From the NCBI RefSeq assembly GCF_016785085.1, contig NZ_JAENHO010000014.1, positions 1-64,000 on the forward strand: a stretch of DNA of 64,000 bases, read 5' to 3'. Below, in pieces: positions 7,178-15,300 of the stretch (the first letter of the stretch is position 1; every line of letters begins with the position of its first letter). This DNA is from Paractinoplanes lichenicola. GTDB taxonomy: Bacteria > Actinomycetota > Actinomycetes > Mycobacteriales > Micromonosporaceae. The notes beneath the pieces are model-generated. The model made no database searches. It was not told where the DNA came from and was given only the letters and a program-made list of their open reading frames with translations. A program made the position numbers and the translations under genes.

Positions 7178-8527
7178 TCAGTGGTTGTGACCGGCGTGCT
7201 CGTCCTCGGACGCGGCCCGCAGGTCGTCGAGGGTCAGCACGGTGCCCTCCGAGTCCTTCATCTCGACCTGCTCCATGACCGAGGCCAGCGCCTTGCCCCG
7301 GCGCACGTCGCCGAACACGGCGGCCGCGGCACCCGACTGCACCAGCTGGTCGTAATACTGCTGCGGCTGCATCTGCGCCCGCTGCGCCCGGTGCACGATC
7401 TCGTGACCGAACTCGTCGTCGGAGACCTGAACGTCCTCGGCGTCGGCGATCGTGTCGAGCAGCAGCTGGATGCGGACGCCCTCCTGAGCGGCCTCGGTCA
7501 GCTCCTGGTCGATCTGCTCCTCGGTCTTGTCCTCCGAGGTCAGATAATCCTGCAGGGTCGCGCCGATCCGCTCCAGCTGGTCGGTCATGGCCTGCTTGCG
7601 CCCCTCGACCTCGTCCTTCACGACACCCTCGGGCGCCGGGATGTCCGCGGCCTCGACCAGCTGCTTGAGCGCCTCGTCACGAGCCGCGTAGATCTGCTCG
7701 ACCTTCTTGACCTTGGTCAGGCGCTCCCGCAGGTCGTTCTTCAGCTCGTCGAGCGTGTCGAACTCGCTCGCCATCTGCGCGAAATCGTCGTCGACCTCGG
7801 GCAGCTGCTTGTCCTTGACGCTGCGGACCTTGACCTCGACGTCGGCGTCACGGCCGGCGAAGTCGCCGCCCACCAGCTGCGTGGTGAACTGGGCGTCGGC
7901 GTCCGCGACCAGGCCCACCAGCACCTCGTCGAGACCCGGGAGCAGCTGCTTGCTGCCGACCTCGTGCGAGATGTTGGTCGCCGAGCCGCCCGGCACCTCC
8001 TCGCCGTCAACCGTGGCCTTCAGGTCGAGCTGCACGTAGTCGCCCTCGGCGGCCGGCCGGTCGACCGTCTTCAGCGTGGCGAACCGCTCGCGCAGGCCGT
8101 TGATCTGCTCATCGATCTCGTTGTCGCCGATCTCGACCGCCGGAACCGTGACCGAGATGGTCTTCAGGTCGGGGACGGTGATCTCCGGACGGACGTCGAC
8201 CTCGGCCGTGAACTTGAGCGGCTCGTTGTCGGAGAACTCGGTGATCTCGACCTCGGGACGACCCAGCGTCTTGACGTCGTGCTCCTGCACGGCCGCCAGG
8301 ATCTGCTGCGGGATCGCCTCCTGAACGGCCTCGTTGAGGACCGCGCCACGCCCGACACGCTGGTCGATGACCGCCGCCGGGATCTTGCCGCGACGGAAGC
8401 CCGGCACCTGCACCTGCGCGCCGATCTCCCGGTACGCCTTCTGCAGGCTCGGCTTGAGCTCGTCGAACGGCACCTCGATGGCGAGCTTCACCCTGGTCGG
8501 GCTCAGAGTCTCGACGGTGCTCTTCAC
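7178..8527 (-). CDS. tig: Trigger factor (ribosome-associated peptidyl-prolyl isomerase chaperone)
   Basis: A 449-residue protein with the ribosome-binding signature PGFRRGKIP near residue 45, a central FKBP-type domain (about residues 160-240), and a helical C-terminal chaperone domain. The C-terminus is acidic then His-rich (ASEDEHAGHNH), as in other actinobacteria. It binds at the ribosome exit tunnel and shields nascent chains. Start is GTG with AAGGAG 7 nt ahead. It precedes clpP1 on the same strand, the classic tig-clpP-clpX order, but is separated from it by a 108-bp palindrome. Confidence 0.97.
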   Translation of the reverse strand: MKSTVETLSPTRVKLAIEVPFDELKPSLQKAYREIGAQVQVPGFRRGKIPAAVIDQRVGRGAVLNEAVQEAIPQQILAAVQEHDVKTLGRPEVEITEFSDNEPLKFTAEVDVRPEITVPDLKTISVTVPAVEIGDNEIDEQINGLRERFATLKTVDRPAAEGDYVQLDLKATVDGEEVPGGSATNISHEVGSKQLLPGLDEVLVGLVADADAQFTTQLVGGDFAGRDADVEVKVRSVKDKQLPEVDDDFAQMASEFDTLDELKNDLRERLTKVKKVEQIYAARDEALKQLVEAADIPAPEGVVKDEVEGRKQAMTDQLERIGATLQDYLTSEDKTEEQIDQELTEAAQEGVRIQLLLDTIADAEDVQVSDDEFGHEIVHRAQRAQMQPQQYYDQLVQSGAAAAVFGDVRRGKALASVMEQVEMKDSEGTVLTLDDLRAASEDEHAGHNH

Positions 8528-8565
8528 AGGCGTACTCCTTGTTGCTGCGGATAGTTAATAGCAGT

Positions 8566-8638
8566 CGGGGTGGCGGGATTTGAACCCACGGCCCCTCGCT
8601 CCCAAAGCGAGTGCGCTACCAAGCTGCGCCACACCCCG
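8566..8638 (-). tRNA. tRNA-Pro (anticodon TGG)
   Basis: The reverse strand folds as a 73-nt tRNA: acceptor CGGGGTG/CACCCCG, anticodon stem-loop CTCGC-TTTGGGA-GCGAG with anticodon TGG, and T-loop GGTTCAAATCC. No encoded CCA. A TACACT -10-like hexamer lies at 8655-8650. Confidence 0.96.
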
Positions 8639-8771
8639 TGGCGACGGCCAGTGTATGCGGTCCGCTTCCGCCCGCGTGCGCTGGAGTCACCTGGTGGGGA
8701 ATCCGGTTCGCGTCGGCGGGAGTTGATTCAGTAAGCTATCCCCGGCGACCCCACTTTAGGGCGGGGTTGGC

Positions 8772-8842
8772 GCGGGCGTAGCTCAATGGTAGAGCCTCAG
8801 TCTTCCAAACTGATTACGCGAGTTCGATTCTCGTCGCCCGCT
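8772..8842 (+). tRNA. tRNA-Gly (anticodon TCC)
   Basis: 71 nt: acceptor GCGGGCG/CGCCCGC with discriminator T, anticodon loop CTTCCAA between TCAGT and ACTGA, and T-arm AGTTCGATTCT. A TAAGCT hexamer at 8732-8737 is a plausible -10; the same hexamer precedes the tRNA-Arg gene. Confidence 0.96.
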
Positions 8843-8898
8843 CGCTCAGGAGCGGTGTGTCCGCTGGCAAGCGCGGACCTTGTCGCTCCCCATTTCTC

Positions 8899-8917
8899 CT
8901 GGGGGCCGAGCCCCCAG
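8899..8917 (+). terminator. Terminator-like hairpin after tRNA-Gly
   Basis: CTGGGGGC-CGA-GCCCCCAG forms perfect 8-bp arms and is followed by ACCCC. An almost identical hairpin follows tRNA-Arg at 62422, which supports a role in tRNA transcript termination. Confidence 0.6.
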
Positions 8918-9460
8918 ACCCCACGTTGCGAGTGGTTGCTGGCCGTCGTTGGTCGCCGTCAAAAAACCATTCCGTACGGGTTTTCGGCTGCACAAACGCA
9001 GGTGGGGTGTGCTCGCTTCGCCTCGCGAGGTGGTCGGTGCGCTAAGACGGTCTCGCCGCATCCGGATCAGATCAGGGCAACCAGGACCGCGCGACGCGCC
9101 CCACCACGCTCGGGGCGACTCGCCGCGCTCAGGTCCGCCGCGTCGCGCGCGGGCCGCCGCCACCATGCGGATGCGGGGCAGCTCAGACGGCGTTTCAGCG
9201 CCGGGTTCAGTCACAATTTGGTGTCGCCCTGCGTGACTGCCTGTTAATGCCACGGTGCGATTTAAGGGTCCGCTAATAGACGGACGTCTAATCCTGCCAC
9301 TACCGTCTCCGCGGGTATCTGGAACGCATCAAGCTCCAGAAGCTCCCGGCCGGGAAACCGCCGGCCGAGACGCGCGGCGCCGGGTGGCGGCCCGGCGCCG
9401 CGCCCCCACCCAACCCGCCCCCGCGCCCCGCGAAGACCACCGGCCACACCCCCGCGTAGT
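8918..9460. other. Intergenic stretch, no gene recognised
   Basis: I see no supportable gene in this 540-bp stretch. Open frames exist in several phases but give low-complexity Arg/Pro translations with no family resemblance. The only structures noted are a GC-rich region around 9360-9410 and a short palindrome TAGACG-GA-CGTCTA at 9277-9290. Confidence 0.5.
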
Positions 9461-9476
9461 AAGTGAGCACTCACTT
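9461..9476. repeat. Palindrome resembling a TetR-type operator
   Basis: AAGTGAG-CA-CTCACTT has perfect 7-bp arms with a 2-bp centre, the shape of many TetR-family operators (AGTGAGnnCTCACT). No tetR gene or clear target gene is adjacent, so its meaning is open. Confidence 0.5.
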
Positions 9477-9500
9477 CCTCCTTACTCGGGAGGGCCGGCC

Positions 9501-9677
9501 TACATACGGCGGAGGCGGCCCACGCGCTGCGGGGCAAACCCGAGCACGGCGAGGCGGCCCACATTCGGCGAAGGTCGCCCACGCGCTGCGGGGCAAACCC
9601 GAGCACGGCGAGACGGCCGGCATGAGGCGGAGACGGTCCAGGCGGTGCGAGGCAAACCTGAACGCGGTGAGGCGGCC
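9501..9677. repeat. 59-bp tandem repeat, three copies, non-coding
   Basis: A unit containing CACGCGCTGCGGGGCAAACC, then CGAGCACGGCGAGGCGGCC, recurs with its CACGCGCTGC landmark at 9521 and 9580, and as CAGGCGGTGC at 9639, a constant 59-bp period. The third copy is the most diverged. Because 59 is not a multiple of three, it cannot be a conserved coding repeat. Confidence 0.8.
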
Positions 9678-9821
9678 TGCGTGTGGTGACGCGGTCCGAG
9701 CGGACCTGGGCGCGGGGCTCGGCCTGGGTCGATTTGTTGTGCGGGCGGCGGGGGCGCGAGGGGGCTGGAGATTGTGCGGATGGTGCGGGAAACGGGGAGG
9801 GGTGGGTGGAGGGGGTGGGGC

Positions 9822-9827
9822 TAGGGT
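9822..9827 (+). promoter_or_regulatory. -10 element of a leaderless promoter (33-residue ORF)
   Basis: TAGGGT ends 6 bp before the ATG at 9834, the spacing seen at the other leaderless genes of this window. Confidence 0.35.
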
Positions 9828-9833
9828 CGCGCG

Positions 9834-9935
9834 ATGGTGGTCTTGTGGGGTGGGCTTGTTTTGGTTGGGGTGGTGATGGTCGTCGTTGCGGTGTGGCCGG
9901 GGGCGCGGCGGCGTGGGCGCGACGAGGACGACTGA
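9834..9935 (+). CDS. Candidate 33-residue single-helix membrane protein
   Basis: The reading frame encodes a hydrophobic stretch, WGGLVLVGVVMVVVAVW at about residues 5-21, followed by a positively charged then acidic tail PGARRRGRDEDD. This is the layout of a small membrane anchor with its C-terminus inside. The TAGGGT element 6 bp ahead supports leaderless expression. No homologue is known to me and a frame this short can arise by chance in GC-rich DNA. Between it and gntR (9936-10043) is a partial direct repeat of GACGACTGAAGA..CGCGGGGGCGCG. Confidence 0.35.
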   Translation: MVVLWGGLVLVGVVMVVVAVWPGARRRGRDEDD

Positions 9936-10031
9936 AGATCGCGGGGGCGCGGGCGCGGCCGGGACGACTGAAGAGCGCGGGGGCGCGAGGGCGGCGGGGG
10001 CGGCTGAGCGAAGGGCGCGGGCGGGGGCTGG

Positions 10032-10037
10032 CAGACT
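10032..10037 (+). promoter_or_regulatory. -10-like element before gntR
   Basis: CAGACT ends 6 bp before the GTG at 10044. The same hexamer and near-identical spacing occur before the gene at 57946. Confidence 0.35.
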
Positions 10038-10043
10038 TCAGGG

Positions 10044-10679
10044 GTGAGCGACGGGGAGCTGCGGGCGTACAGCCTTGTTGAGCTTGCTGTTGAGCGGGTG
10101 CGGCGGGAGATCCTGAGCGGGCGCACCGAGCCGGGTGAGCGGCTGGTCGAGGAGCAGCTCACGCGGCAGTTGGGGATCAGCCGGGCGCCGTTGCGGGAAG
10201 CTATGCGGCTGCTGGCCCAGCAGGGGCTGGTCGAGCACATTCCGCGGCGGGGGGCTCGGGTGGCCACGCTCTCCGCGGATGATGTGCGGGAGCTCTACGA
10301 GGTTCGGGACGTGTTGGAGCGGCACGCTGTCGCGGCGATGCCGGTGGCGCCGGATCTGACGGGGTTGCGGGCGGCGCTCGAGGTGATGCGGAAGGCGACC
10401 GAGGCCGGTGACCGGCTCGAGCTGGCCAACGCGCACCGGCGGTTCCACACCGAGGTGGTGGCGCTCGGCGGGAATCGGCAACTGGCCGACCTCTACGGGT
10501 CGGTGCTGGTGCGGATCCAGCTCTACATGGCGGTCAACATGCGGCGCGAGGCCGAGGCGGCCCGGGCGGAGGACGGCGTGCTGCGGCACGAGCGCCTGTT
10601 CGCGGCGGTGGAGGAAGGCGACACGGCGGCGGTGCTGGAGGCGTTGAGCGCGCACGGCGCCCGCACGTATCTGAGCTGA
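10044..10679 (+). CDS. GntR-family regulator, FadR/FCD subfamily
   Basis: This 211-residue protein has an N-terminal winged helix (RREILSGRTEPGERLVEEQL, then LGISRAPLREAMRLLAQQGL and the wing HIPRRGARVATLS) and an all-helical FCD ligand domain (DVRELYEVRDVLERHAV, and HRRFHTEVVALGGN carrying a metal-site His pattern). FCD regulators usually repress catabolic operons until the substrate or an intermediate binds. It lies 43 bp before the allophanate hydrolase operon on the same strand. A perfect palindrome fitting FCD operators lies at the start of that operon. Start is GTG. Confidence 0.93.
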   Translation: MSDGELRAYSLVELAVERVRREILSGRTEPGERLVEEQLTRQLGISRAPLREAMRLLAQQGLVEHIPRRGARVATLSADDVRELYEVRDVLERHAVAAMPVAPDLTGLRAALEVMRKATEAGDRLELANAHRRFHTEVVALGGNRQLADLYGSVLVRIQLYMAVNMRREAEAARAEDGVLRHERLFAAVEEGDTAAVLEALSAHGARTYLS

Positions 10680-10722
10680 CCGGCCGCAGCGGTGTGAAAT
10701 CGGGGCGTTACAAAGTGTCGCG

Positions 10723-12351
10723 TTGGCTGAAACAGAATTGTCGACAATCGACGATGTGGATGTCGATGCGGTAGTGGAGCGGGCGGGGCGGGCCGAGGGG
10801 GTCTGGATCTCGCGGTTCGGGCCGGACGAGCTGCGGGAACGCGCCGCGGCCGTGGACACCGGGCTGCCGCTGGCGGGAGTGCCGTTCGCGGTCAAGGACA
10901 ACATCGACGTGGCGGGGTTGCCGACCACGGCGGGGTGCCCGGACTTCGCGTACATGCCGGATCGGAACGCGCCGGTGGTGCAACGGCTGGTCGACGCGGG
11001 GGCGATCGTCGTCGGCAAGACGAACCTCGATCAGTTCGCCACGGGACTGACGGGCGCGCGGTCGCCGTACGGGGCTCCGGAGAGCGTGTTCGGGGGCGGG
11101 CTCATCTCGGGCGGGTCCAGCTCGGGGTCGGCCGTGGCCGTGGCGGACGGGACGGTGGCGTTCTCGCTCGGCACCGATACGGCGGGGTCGGGCCGGGTGC
11201 CCGCGGCGCTCAACGGGATCGTGGGCGTCAAACCGACGCGCGGGCTGCTCAGCACCCTCGGGGTCGTGCCGGCCTGCCGATCGCTCGACTGCGTGTCGGT
11301 GTTCGCGCGGGACCTGACCACGGCCGGCCGGGTGCTGCGGGTCGCGCGGGGATTCGTACGGGAGGACCCCTGGTCGCGGGAAGGGGACCGGCCGCTGATC
11401 GCCCAGCCGCGGATGGGCGTACCGGAAGCTCTGGATTTTTTCGGTGACTCGGGGCAGGAGAAGGCGTTCGCGCGGTTCGGCGGGGCGGCCACCGTCGACA
11501 TCGGACCGCTGCTCGAGGCGGGTGACCTGCTCTATCGCGGGCCGTGGGTGGCCGAGCGGCTGGCCGATCTCGGGGAGTTCCTGGCCGCGCATCCGGAGTC
11601 GGTGCTGCCGGTGACCAGGGCCGTGCTGGAGACCGGGCACGGGTTCACGGCGGCCGACGCGTTCCGGGCCCAGCACCGCCTGCAGCAGCTCAGGAACGCG
11701 GCCGACCGGATGTGGGAGCGGATCGACGTGCTCGTGCTGCCGACCATCGGCACCACCTACACGCACGACGAGATCGCCGCGGATCCGATCGGGCGCAACC
11801 TGAATCTGGGGCGCTACACGCAGTTCGCGAACCTGCTCGACATGGCCGCGGTGACCGTGCCCAACGGGTTCACCGCGGACGGACGGCCCGCCTCGATCAC
11901 CCTGTTCGGCCCGGCCTTCAGCGACGAGACGCTGGCGCTGGCGGCCGCCGGCATCAAGACCGACGACACCATGACGCTGGCCGTGGTCGGGCTGCACCTC
12001 GACGGCGAGCCGCGCAACCACGAACTGTCCGAACGCGGCGCCACCCTCGCCGGCACCGCCCGGACCGCACCCCGCTACCGCCTTCACCTGCTGCCCTCGG
12101 GGGCACCGGGCCTGGTCCGGGGCGACGACGGAGCCGCCATCGAGGTCGAGCTCTGGCACCTGCCCGCCGCGCAGGTCGGCGGGTTCCTGGCCGGCATCCC
12201 GGCGCCCCTCTCGCTGGGCCGGATCGCGCTCGAGGACGGAACCGAGGTCACCGGGTTCCTGTGCGAGGCGTACGCGGCGGCCGGCACACCGGACATCACC
12301 GCCAGCGGCGGCTGGCGCAACTACCGCAGCTCGGGAGGACCGAACTCATGA
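10723..12351 (+). CDS. atzF: Allophanate hydrolase
   Basis: Hydrolyses allophanate to ammonia and CO2, the last step of biuret, cyanurate and urea-carboxylase pathways. The protein (up to 542 residues) has an amidase-signature domain with Lys58 (FAVKDNIDVAG), cis-Ser132 (GGSSSGSAVAV) and Ser156 (DTAGSGRVPA). Their 74- and 98-residue spacings match the triad I recall for Pseudomonas AtzF. The C-terminal 120 residues (from ALAVVGLHLDGEPRN to TASGGWRNYR) match the second domain of allophanate hydrolases. TTG at 10723 is the longest start; GTG at 10756 is possible and would leave the operator upstream of the gene. The stop overlaps the next start (ATGA). Confidence 0.9.
   Translation: MAETELSTIDDVDVDAVVERAGRAEGVWISRFGPDELRERAAAVDTGLPLAGVPFAVKDNIDVAGLPTTAGCPDFAYMPDRNAPVVQRLVDAGAIVVGKTNLDQFATGLTGARSPYGAPESVFGGGLISGGSSSGSAVAVADGTVAFSLGTDTAGSGRVPAALNGIVGVKPTRGLLSTLGVVPACRSLDCVSVFARDLTTAGRVLRVARGFVREDPWSREGDRPLIAQPRMGVPEALDFFGDSGQEKAFARFGGAATVDIGPLLEAGDLLYRGPWVAERLADLGEFLAAHPESVLPVTRAVLETGHGFTAADAFRAQHRLQQLRNAADRMWERIDVLVLPTIGTTYTHDEIAADPIGRNLNLGRYTQFANLLDMAAVTVPNGFTADGRPASITLFGPAFSDETLALAAAGIKTDDTMTLAVVGLHLDGEPRNHELSERGATLAGTARTAPRYRLHLLPSGAPGLVRGDDGAAIEVELWHLPAAQVGGFLAGIPAPLSLGRIALEDGTEVTGFLCEAYAAAGTPDITASGGWRNYRSSGGPNS
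10737..10748. promoter_or_regulatory. Candidate operator for the GntR regulator
   Basis: ATTGTCGACAAT is a perfect 12-bp palindrome of the TTGTNNACAA kind used by FCD-type GntR repressors. It lies inside the first codons of the longest atzF frame, or directly ahead of the alternative GTG start at 10756. Binding here would block transcription of the whole operon. Confidence 0.55.
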
Positions 12352-13040
12352 CCGCACGCATCGGCCCGGTGAAAGCGAACCCCTACCTCTGGCCGTACGA
12401 CGGCTCGGTGCCCGTGGCGAACACGGCGCTGATCTGCGTCGACTGGCAGACCGACTTCTGCGGCAAGGGCGGCTACGTCGACTCGATGGGCTACGACATC
12501 GAGCTGACCCGGGCCGGGCTGCCGGCCACCGCACGACTGCTCGACCACGTCCGCGGGCTCGGCATGCTCGTGATCCACACGCGTGAGGGCCACGACCCCG
12601 ATCTCTCCGACCTGCCGCCCAACAAGCGGTGGCGGTCGGCTCAGATCGGGGCCGAGATCGGCAGCGACGGGCCGTGCGGCCGGATCCTGATCAAGGGCGA
12701 GCCGGGCTGGGAGATCGTGCCCGAGGTCGCGCCAGTGGCCGGTGAAGTGATCGTCGACAAGCCCGGCAAGGGCGCCTTCTATGCCACCAATCTCGACCTC
12801 GTGCTGCGCACGCACGGGATCACCCACCTGATCCTGACCGGGATCACCACGGACGTCTGCGTGCACACCACCATGCGCGAGGCCAACGACCGCGGTTACG
12901 AGTGCCTGATCCTCAGCGACTGCACGGGGGCCACCGATCCGTCCAACCACACCGCCGCGCTGCACATGGTCACCATGCAGGGCGGCGTCTTCGGCTGCGT
13001 CGCCACCTCGGACGACGTGATAGCGGCAACGGAGGTTTGA
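12348..13040 (+). CDS. Isochorismatase-fold amidohydrolase, biuret hydrolase-like
   Basis: A 230-residue cysteine hydrolase with Asp32 (ICVDWQTDF), Lys138 (VIVDKPGKGAF) and Cys171 (GITTDVCVHTT). These positions are a constant four residues below the biuret hydrolase triad I recall (D36, K142, C175), so conversion of biuret to allophanate is a reasonable guess. Ureidoacrylate or carbamoylsarcosine amidohydrolase activity would use the same fold. Its start overlaps the atzF stop by 4 bp, tying it to an allophanate-producing step. The next gene is a diverged paralogue. Confidence 0.85.
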   Translation: MTARIGPVKANPYLWPYDGSVPVANTALICVDWQTDFCGKGGYVDSMGYDIELTRAGLPATARLLDHVRGLGMLVIHTREGHDPDLSDLPPNKRWRSAQIGAEIGSDGPCGRILIKGEPGWEIVPEVAPVAGEVIVDKPGKGAFYATNLDLVLRTHGITHLILTGITTDVCVHTTMREANDRGYECLILSDCTGATDPSNHTAALHMVTMQGGVFGCVATSDDVIAATEV

Positions 13041-13043
13041 CCG

Positions 13044-13703
13044 ATGCCCTCAGTGGACGCCCTACCCCACCCCTTCACCTTCGACCCTGCCGAGACGGCC
13101 CTGCTCGTCATCGACATGCAGCGCGATTTCCTCTTGCCGGGCGGCTTCGGCGAGAGCCTGGGCAACGACGTCTCCCAGCTCAGCCGCACAATCGAGCCGC
13201 TGAGTGCGCTGCTCGCGGCGTGGCGGTCGTACGGGCTGCCTGTCATTCACACCCGCGAGGGGCACCTGCCCGATCTGTCCGACTGCCCGCCCGCGAAATT
13301 GCGAAAAGGGGGCATCGGGGAACAAGGCGCCTTCGGCCGGATTCTCGTACGCGGGGAGTACGGCCACGACATCGTCGACGAGCTGGCGCCGCTCGAGGAC
13401 GAGGTCGTCATCGACAAACCGGGCAAGGGCGCCTTCTATGCGACCGAATTGTCCGAAGTCATCGAGAAGCTGGGCGCCAAGAAGCTGGTCGTCACGGGGG
13501 TCACGACCGAGGTGTGTGTGCACACAACGGTCCGTGAGGCGAACGACCGCGGCTTCGACTGTCTCGTCCTGTCCGACTGCGTCGGCTCGTACTTCCCGGA
13601 ATTTCAGCGCGTCGGGCTGGAGATGATCGCCGCGCAGGGCGCCATCTTCGGCTGGGTCGCCGACTCCCCCACCCTCATCGCCGCCCTCCAGGAGCAGAAA
13701 TGA
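13044..13703 (+). CDS. Second isochorismatase-fold amidohydrolase
   Basis: A 219-residue paralogue of the preceding enzyme with the same triad: Asp24 (LVIDMQRDF), Lys125 (VIDKPGKGAF) and Cys158 (GVTTEVCVHTT). The two share HTREGH, PDLSD, DKPGKGAFYAT and REANDRG blocks, so they arose by tandem duplication and then diverged. It may act on a related ureide or carbamoyl amide, or the pair may form a hetero-oligomer. It starts 3 bp after the previous stop and overlaps the permease start by 4 bp, so translation is coupled through the operon. Confidence 0.85.
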   Translation: MPSVDALPHPFTFDPAETALLVIDMQRDFLLPGGFGESLGNDVSQLSRTIEPLSALLAAWRSYGLPVIHTREGHLPDLSDCPPAKLRKGGIGEQGAFGRILVRGEYGHDIVDELAPLEDEVVIDKPGKGAFYATELSEVIEKLGAKKLVVTGVTTEVCVHTTVREANDRGFDCLVLSDCVGSYFPEFQRVGLEMIAAQGAIFGWVADSPTLIAALQEQK

Positions 13704-15289
13704 CGACCGATACCGCTGCCAAGCTGCCCTACTGGGTGCGCGGCGACACGAACGCCTTCTTCGGCTTCGGCGTCAACGTGCTGGTCAACGTGCTCACCCT
13801 GACGGGACTCTGCATCGGCGTCATCAAGATGCCCGCGGCCGACGTCTTCGGCGTCATCCTGCCCGCGCTCGGCGTCGCCCTGGTCGCCGGCAACATCTAC
13901 TACACGTTCCTGGCCCGGCGCCTGGCCGCGCGCGAGGGCCGTTCCGACGTCACGGCACTCCCGTACGGGCCGAGCGTGCCGCACATGTTCATCGTGATCT
14001 TCGTGATCATGCTGCCGATCTATTTGAGCACCGGGAACGCCGTGCAGGCGTGGACGGCCGGCATCGCGTGGGCGTTCATCATCGGCGTGATCGTGCTGAT
14101 CGGCGCGTTCGTCGGCCCGTACATCCGCAAGTACACGCCGCGGGCGGCGCTGCTCGGCACCCTGGCCGGCATCTCGATCACGTTCATCTCGATGAACCCG
14201 GCCGGCAACATGTGGAACTACGCGTGGATCGCCCTGCCGGTCTTCGGGCTGCTGCTGATCGGGCTGCTGACCGACGTCAAGCTGCCCTTCAACTTCCCCA
14301 TCGGCCTGGCCGCGCTGCTCGTCGGCACCGCGATCGGCTGGATCGGCGGCGCCATGTCGGTGCCCGACGTGACCGCGGCCGCCCGGGACATCGCGTTCGC
14401 GTTCCCGCATCTGAAGTTCGACCTGCTCTTCGACGGCCTCGCCGACATGGCGCCGCTGCTGGCCACGGCCATCCCGCTGGGCGTCTACAACTTCACCGAG
14501 GCGATGACCAACGTGGAGAGCGCGGCCACGGCCGGTGACCGTTACAACCTGCGCAGCGTGCTGCTGGCCGACGGGGCAGGCGCGGTGATCGGCTCGTGTC
14601 TCGGGTCGCCCTTCCCGCCCGCCGTCTATGTCGGGCACCCCGGGTGGAAGGCGGCTGGCGGCCGTACGGGCTATTCGATGGCAACCGGCGTGGTGATCGC
14701 GCTGCTCTGCTTCTTCGGGTTGTTCGGCCTGCTCGGGGCGATCTTCCCGACCGCGGCGATCGTGCCGATCCTGCTCTACATCGGGTTGCTGATCGGGGCC
14801 CAGGCGTTCCAGGCGACACCCCGGGCGCACGCGGCGGCGGTGGTCGCGGCGCTCATCCCGAACATCGCGTCGTGGGCGACCGGGCAGATGGACAACGTGC
14901 TGTCGGCCGCGGGCACGACGGCGAGCGAGGTCGGCATCGGCACGCTGGCCGGCGCGGGCGTGGTCTACGACGGGTTGAAGACGCTCGGCGAGGGCGCGAT
15001 CCTGGCCGGTCTGGTGCTCGGCGCGATCGTGGCGTTCATCATCGACAAGCGGTTCTGGCACGCGGCGGTCTTCGCGGGCTCGGGCGCGGTGCTCAGCTTC
15101 ATCGGGCTGATCCACGCCGAGAAGGTGCAGTGGAACGCGGACGGGCAGGTGACGCTCGGCTACCTGTTCCTGACCGTCGTGTGCGTGCTGTTCGCGCTGA
15201 CCCGGCCCGCCCCGCGGGTGCCCGACCCGGCCGAGACCGAGGCCGAGGTGCCGGCCCCGCGTAAGGAAGAGCCCGCGGTCGCGCAGTGA
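13700..15289 (+). CDS. NCS2-like nucleobase/ureide permease
   Basis: A 529-residue polytopic membrane protein with about 12-14 hydrophobic segments and glycine-rich loops. The NCS2/AzgA outline is visible in VRGDTNAFFGFGVNVLVN, ALPYGPSVPHMF, YNFTEAMTNVESAATAGD and ADGAGAVIGSCLGSPFPPAVYVGHP. The family takes up uracil, xanthine or purines with cations. Within this operon the substrate is probably a ureide or nitrogen heterocycle feeding the amidohydrolases. The acidic C-terminal tail is cytoplasmic. It is coupled to the upstream gene by a 4-bp overlap. Confidence 0.85.
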   Translation: MTTDTAAKLPYWVRGDTNAFFGFGVNVLVNVLTLTGLCIGVIKMPAADVFGVILPALGVALVAGNIYYTFLARRLAAREGRSDVTALPYGPSVPHMFIVIFVIMLPIYLSTGNAVQAWTAGIAWAFIIGVIVLIGAFVGPYIRKYTPRAALLGTLAGISITFISMNPAGNMWNYAWIALPVFGLLLIGLLTDVKLPFNFPIGLAALLVGTAIGWIGGAMSVPDVTAAARDIAFAFPHLKFDLLFDGLADMAPLLATAIPLGVYNFTEAMTNVESAATAGDRYNLRSVLLADGAGAVIGSCLGSPFPPAVYVGHPGWKAAGGRTGYSMATGVVIALLCFFGLFGLLGAIFPTAAIVPILLYIGLLIGAQAFQATPRAHAAAVVAALIPNIASWATGQMDNVLSAAGTTASEVGIGTLAGAGVVYDGLKTLGEGAILAGLVLGAIVAFIIDKRFWHAAVFAGSGAVLSFIGLIHAEKVQWNADGQVTLGYLFLTVVCVLFALTRPAPRVPDPAETEAEVPAPRKEEPAVAQ

Positions 15290-15300
15290 GGACGAGTGCC

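Noticed and set aside
8786..9247. Open frame beginning inside tRNA-Gly
   Set aside because: It overlaps the tRNA and its terminator hairpin, has no ribosome site and no recognisable protein features.
9501..9677. Possible CRISPR array
   Set aside because: The units are contiguous 59-bp tandem copies without unique spacers, and no cas gene is nearby.
13604..15115. 503-codon frame opposite the permease
   Set aside because: Arg/Asp/His-rich shadow translation without domains; the + strand has a clear polytopic permease.
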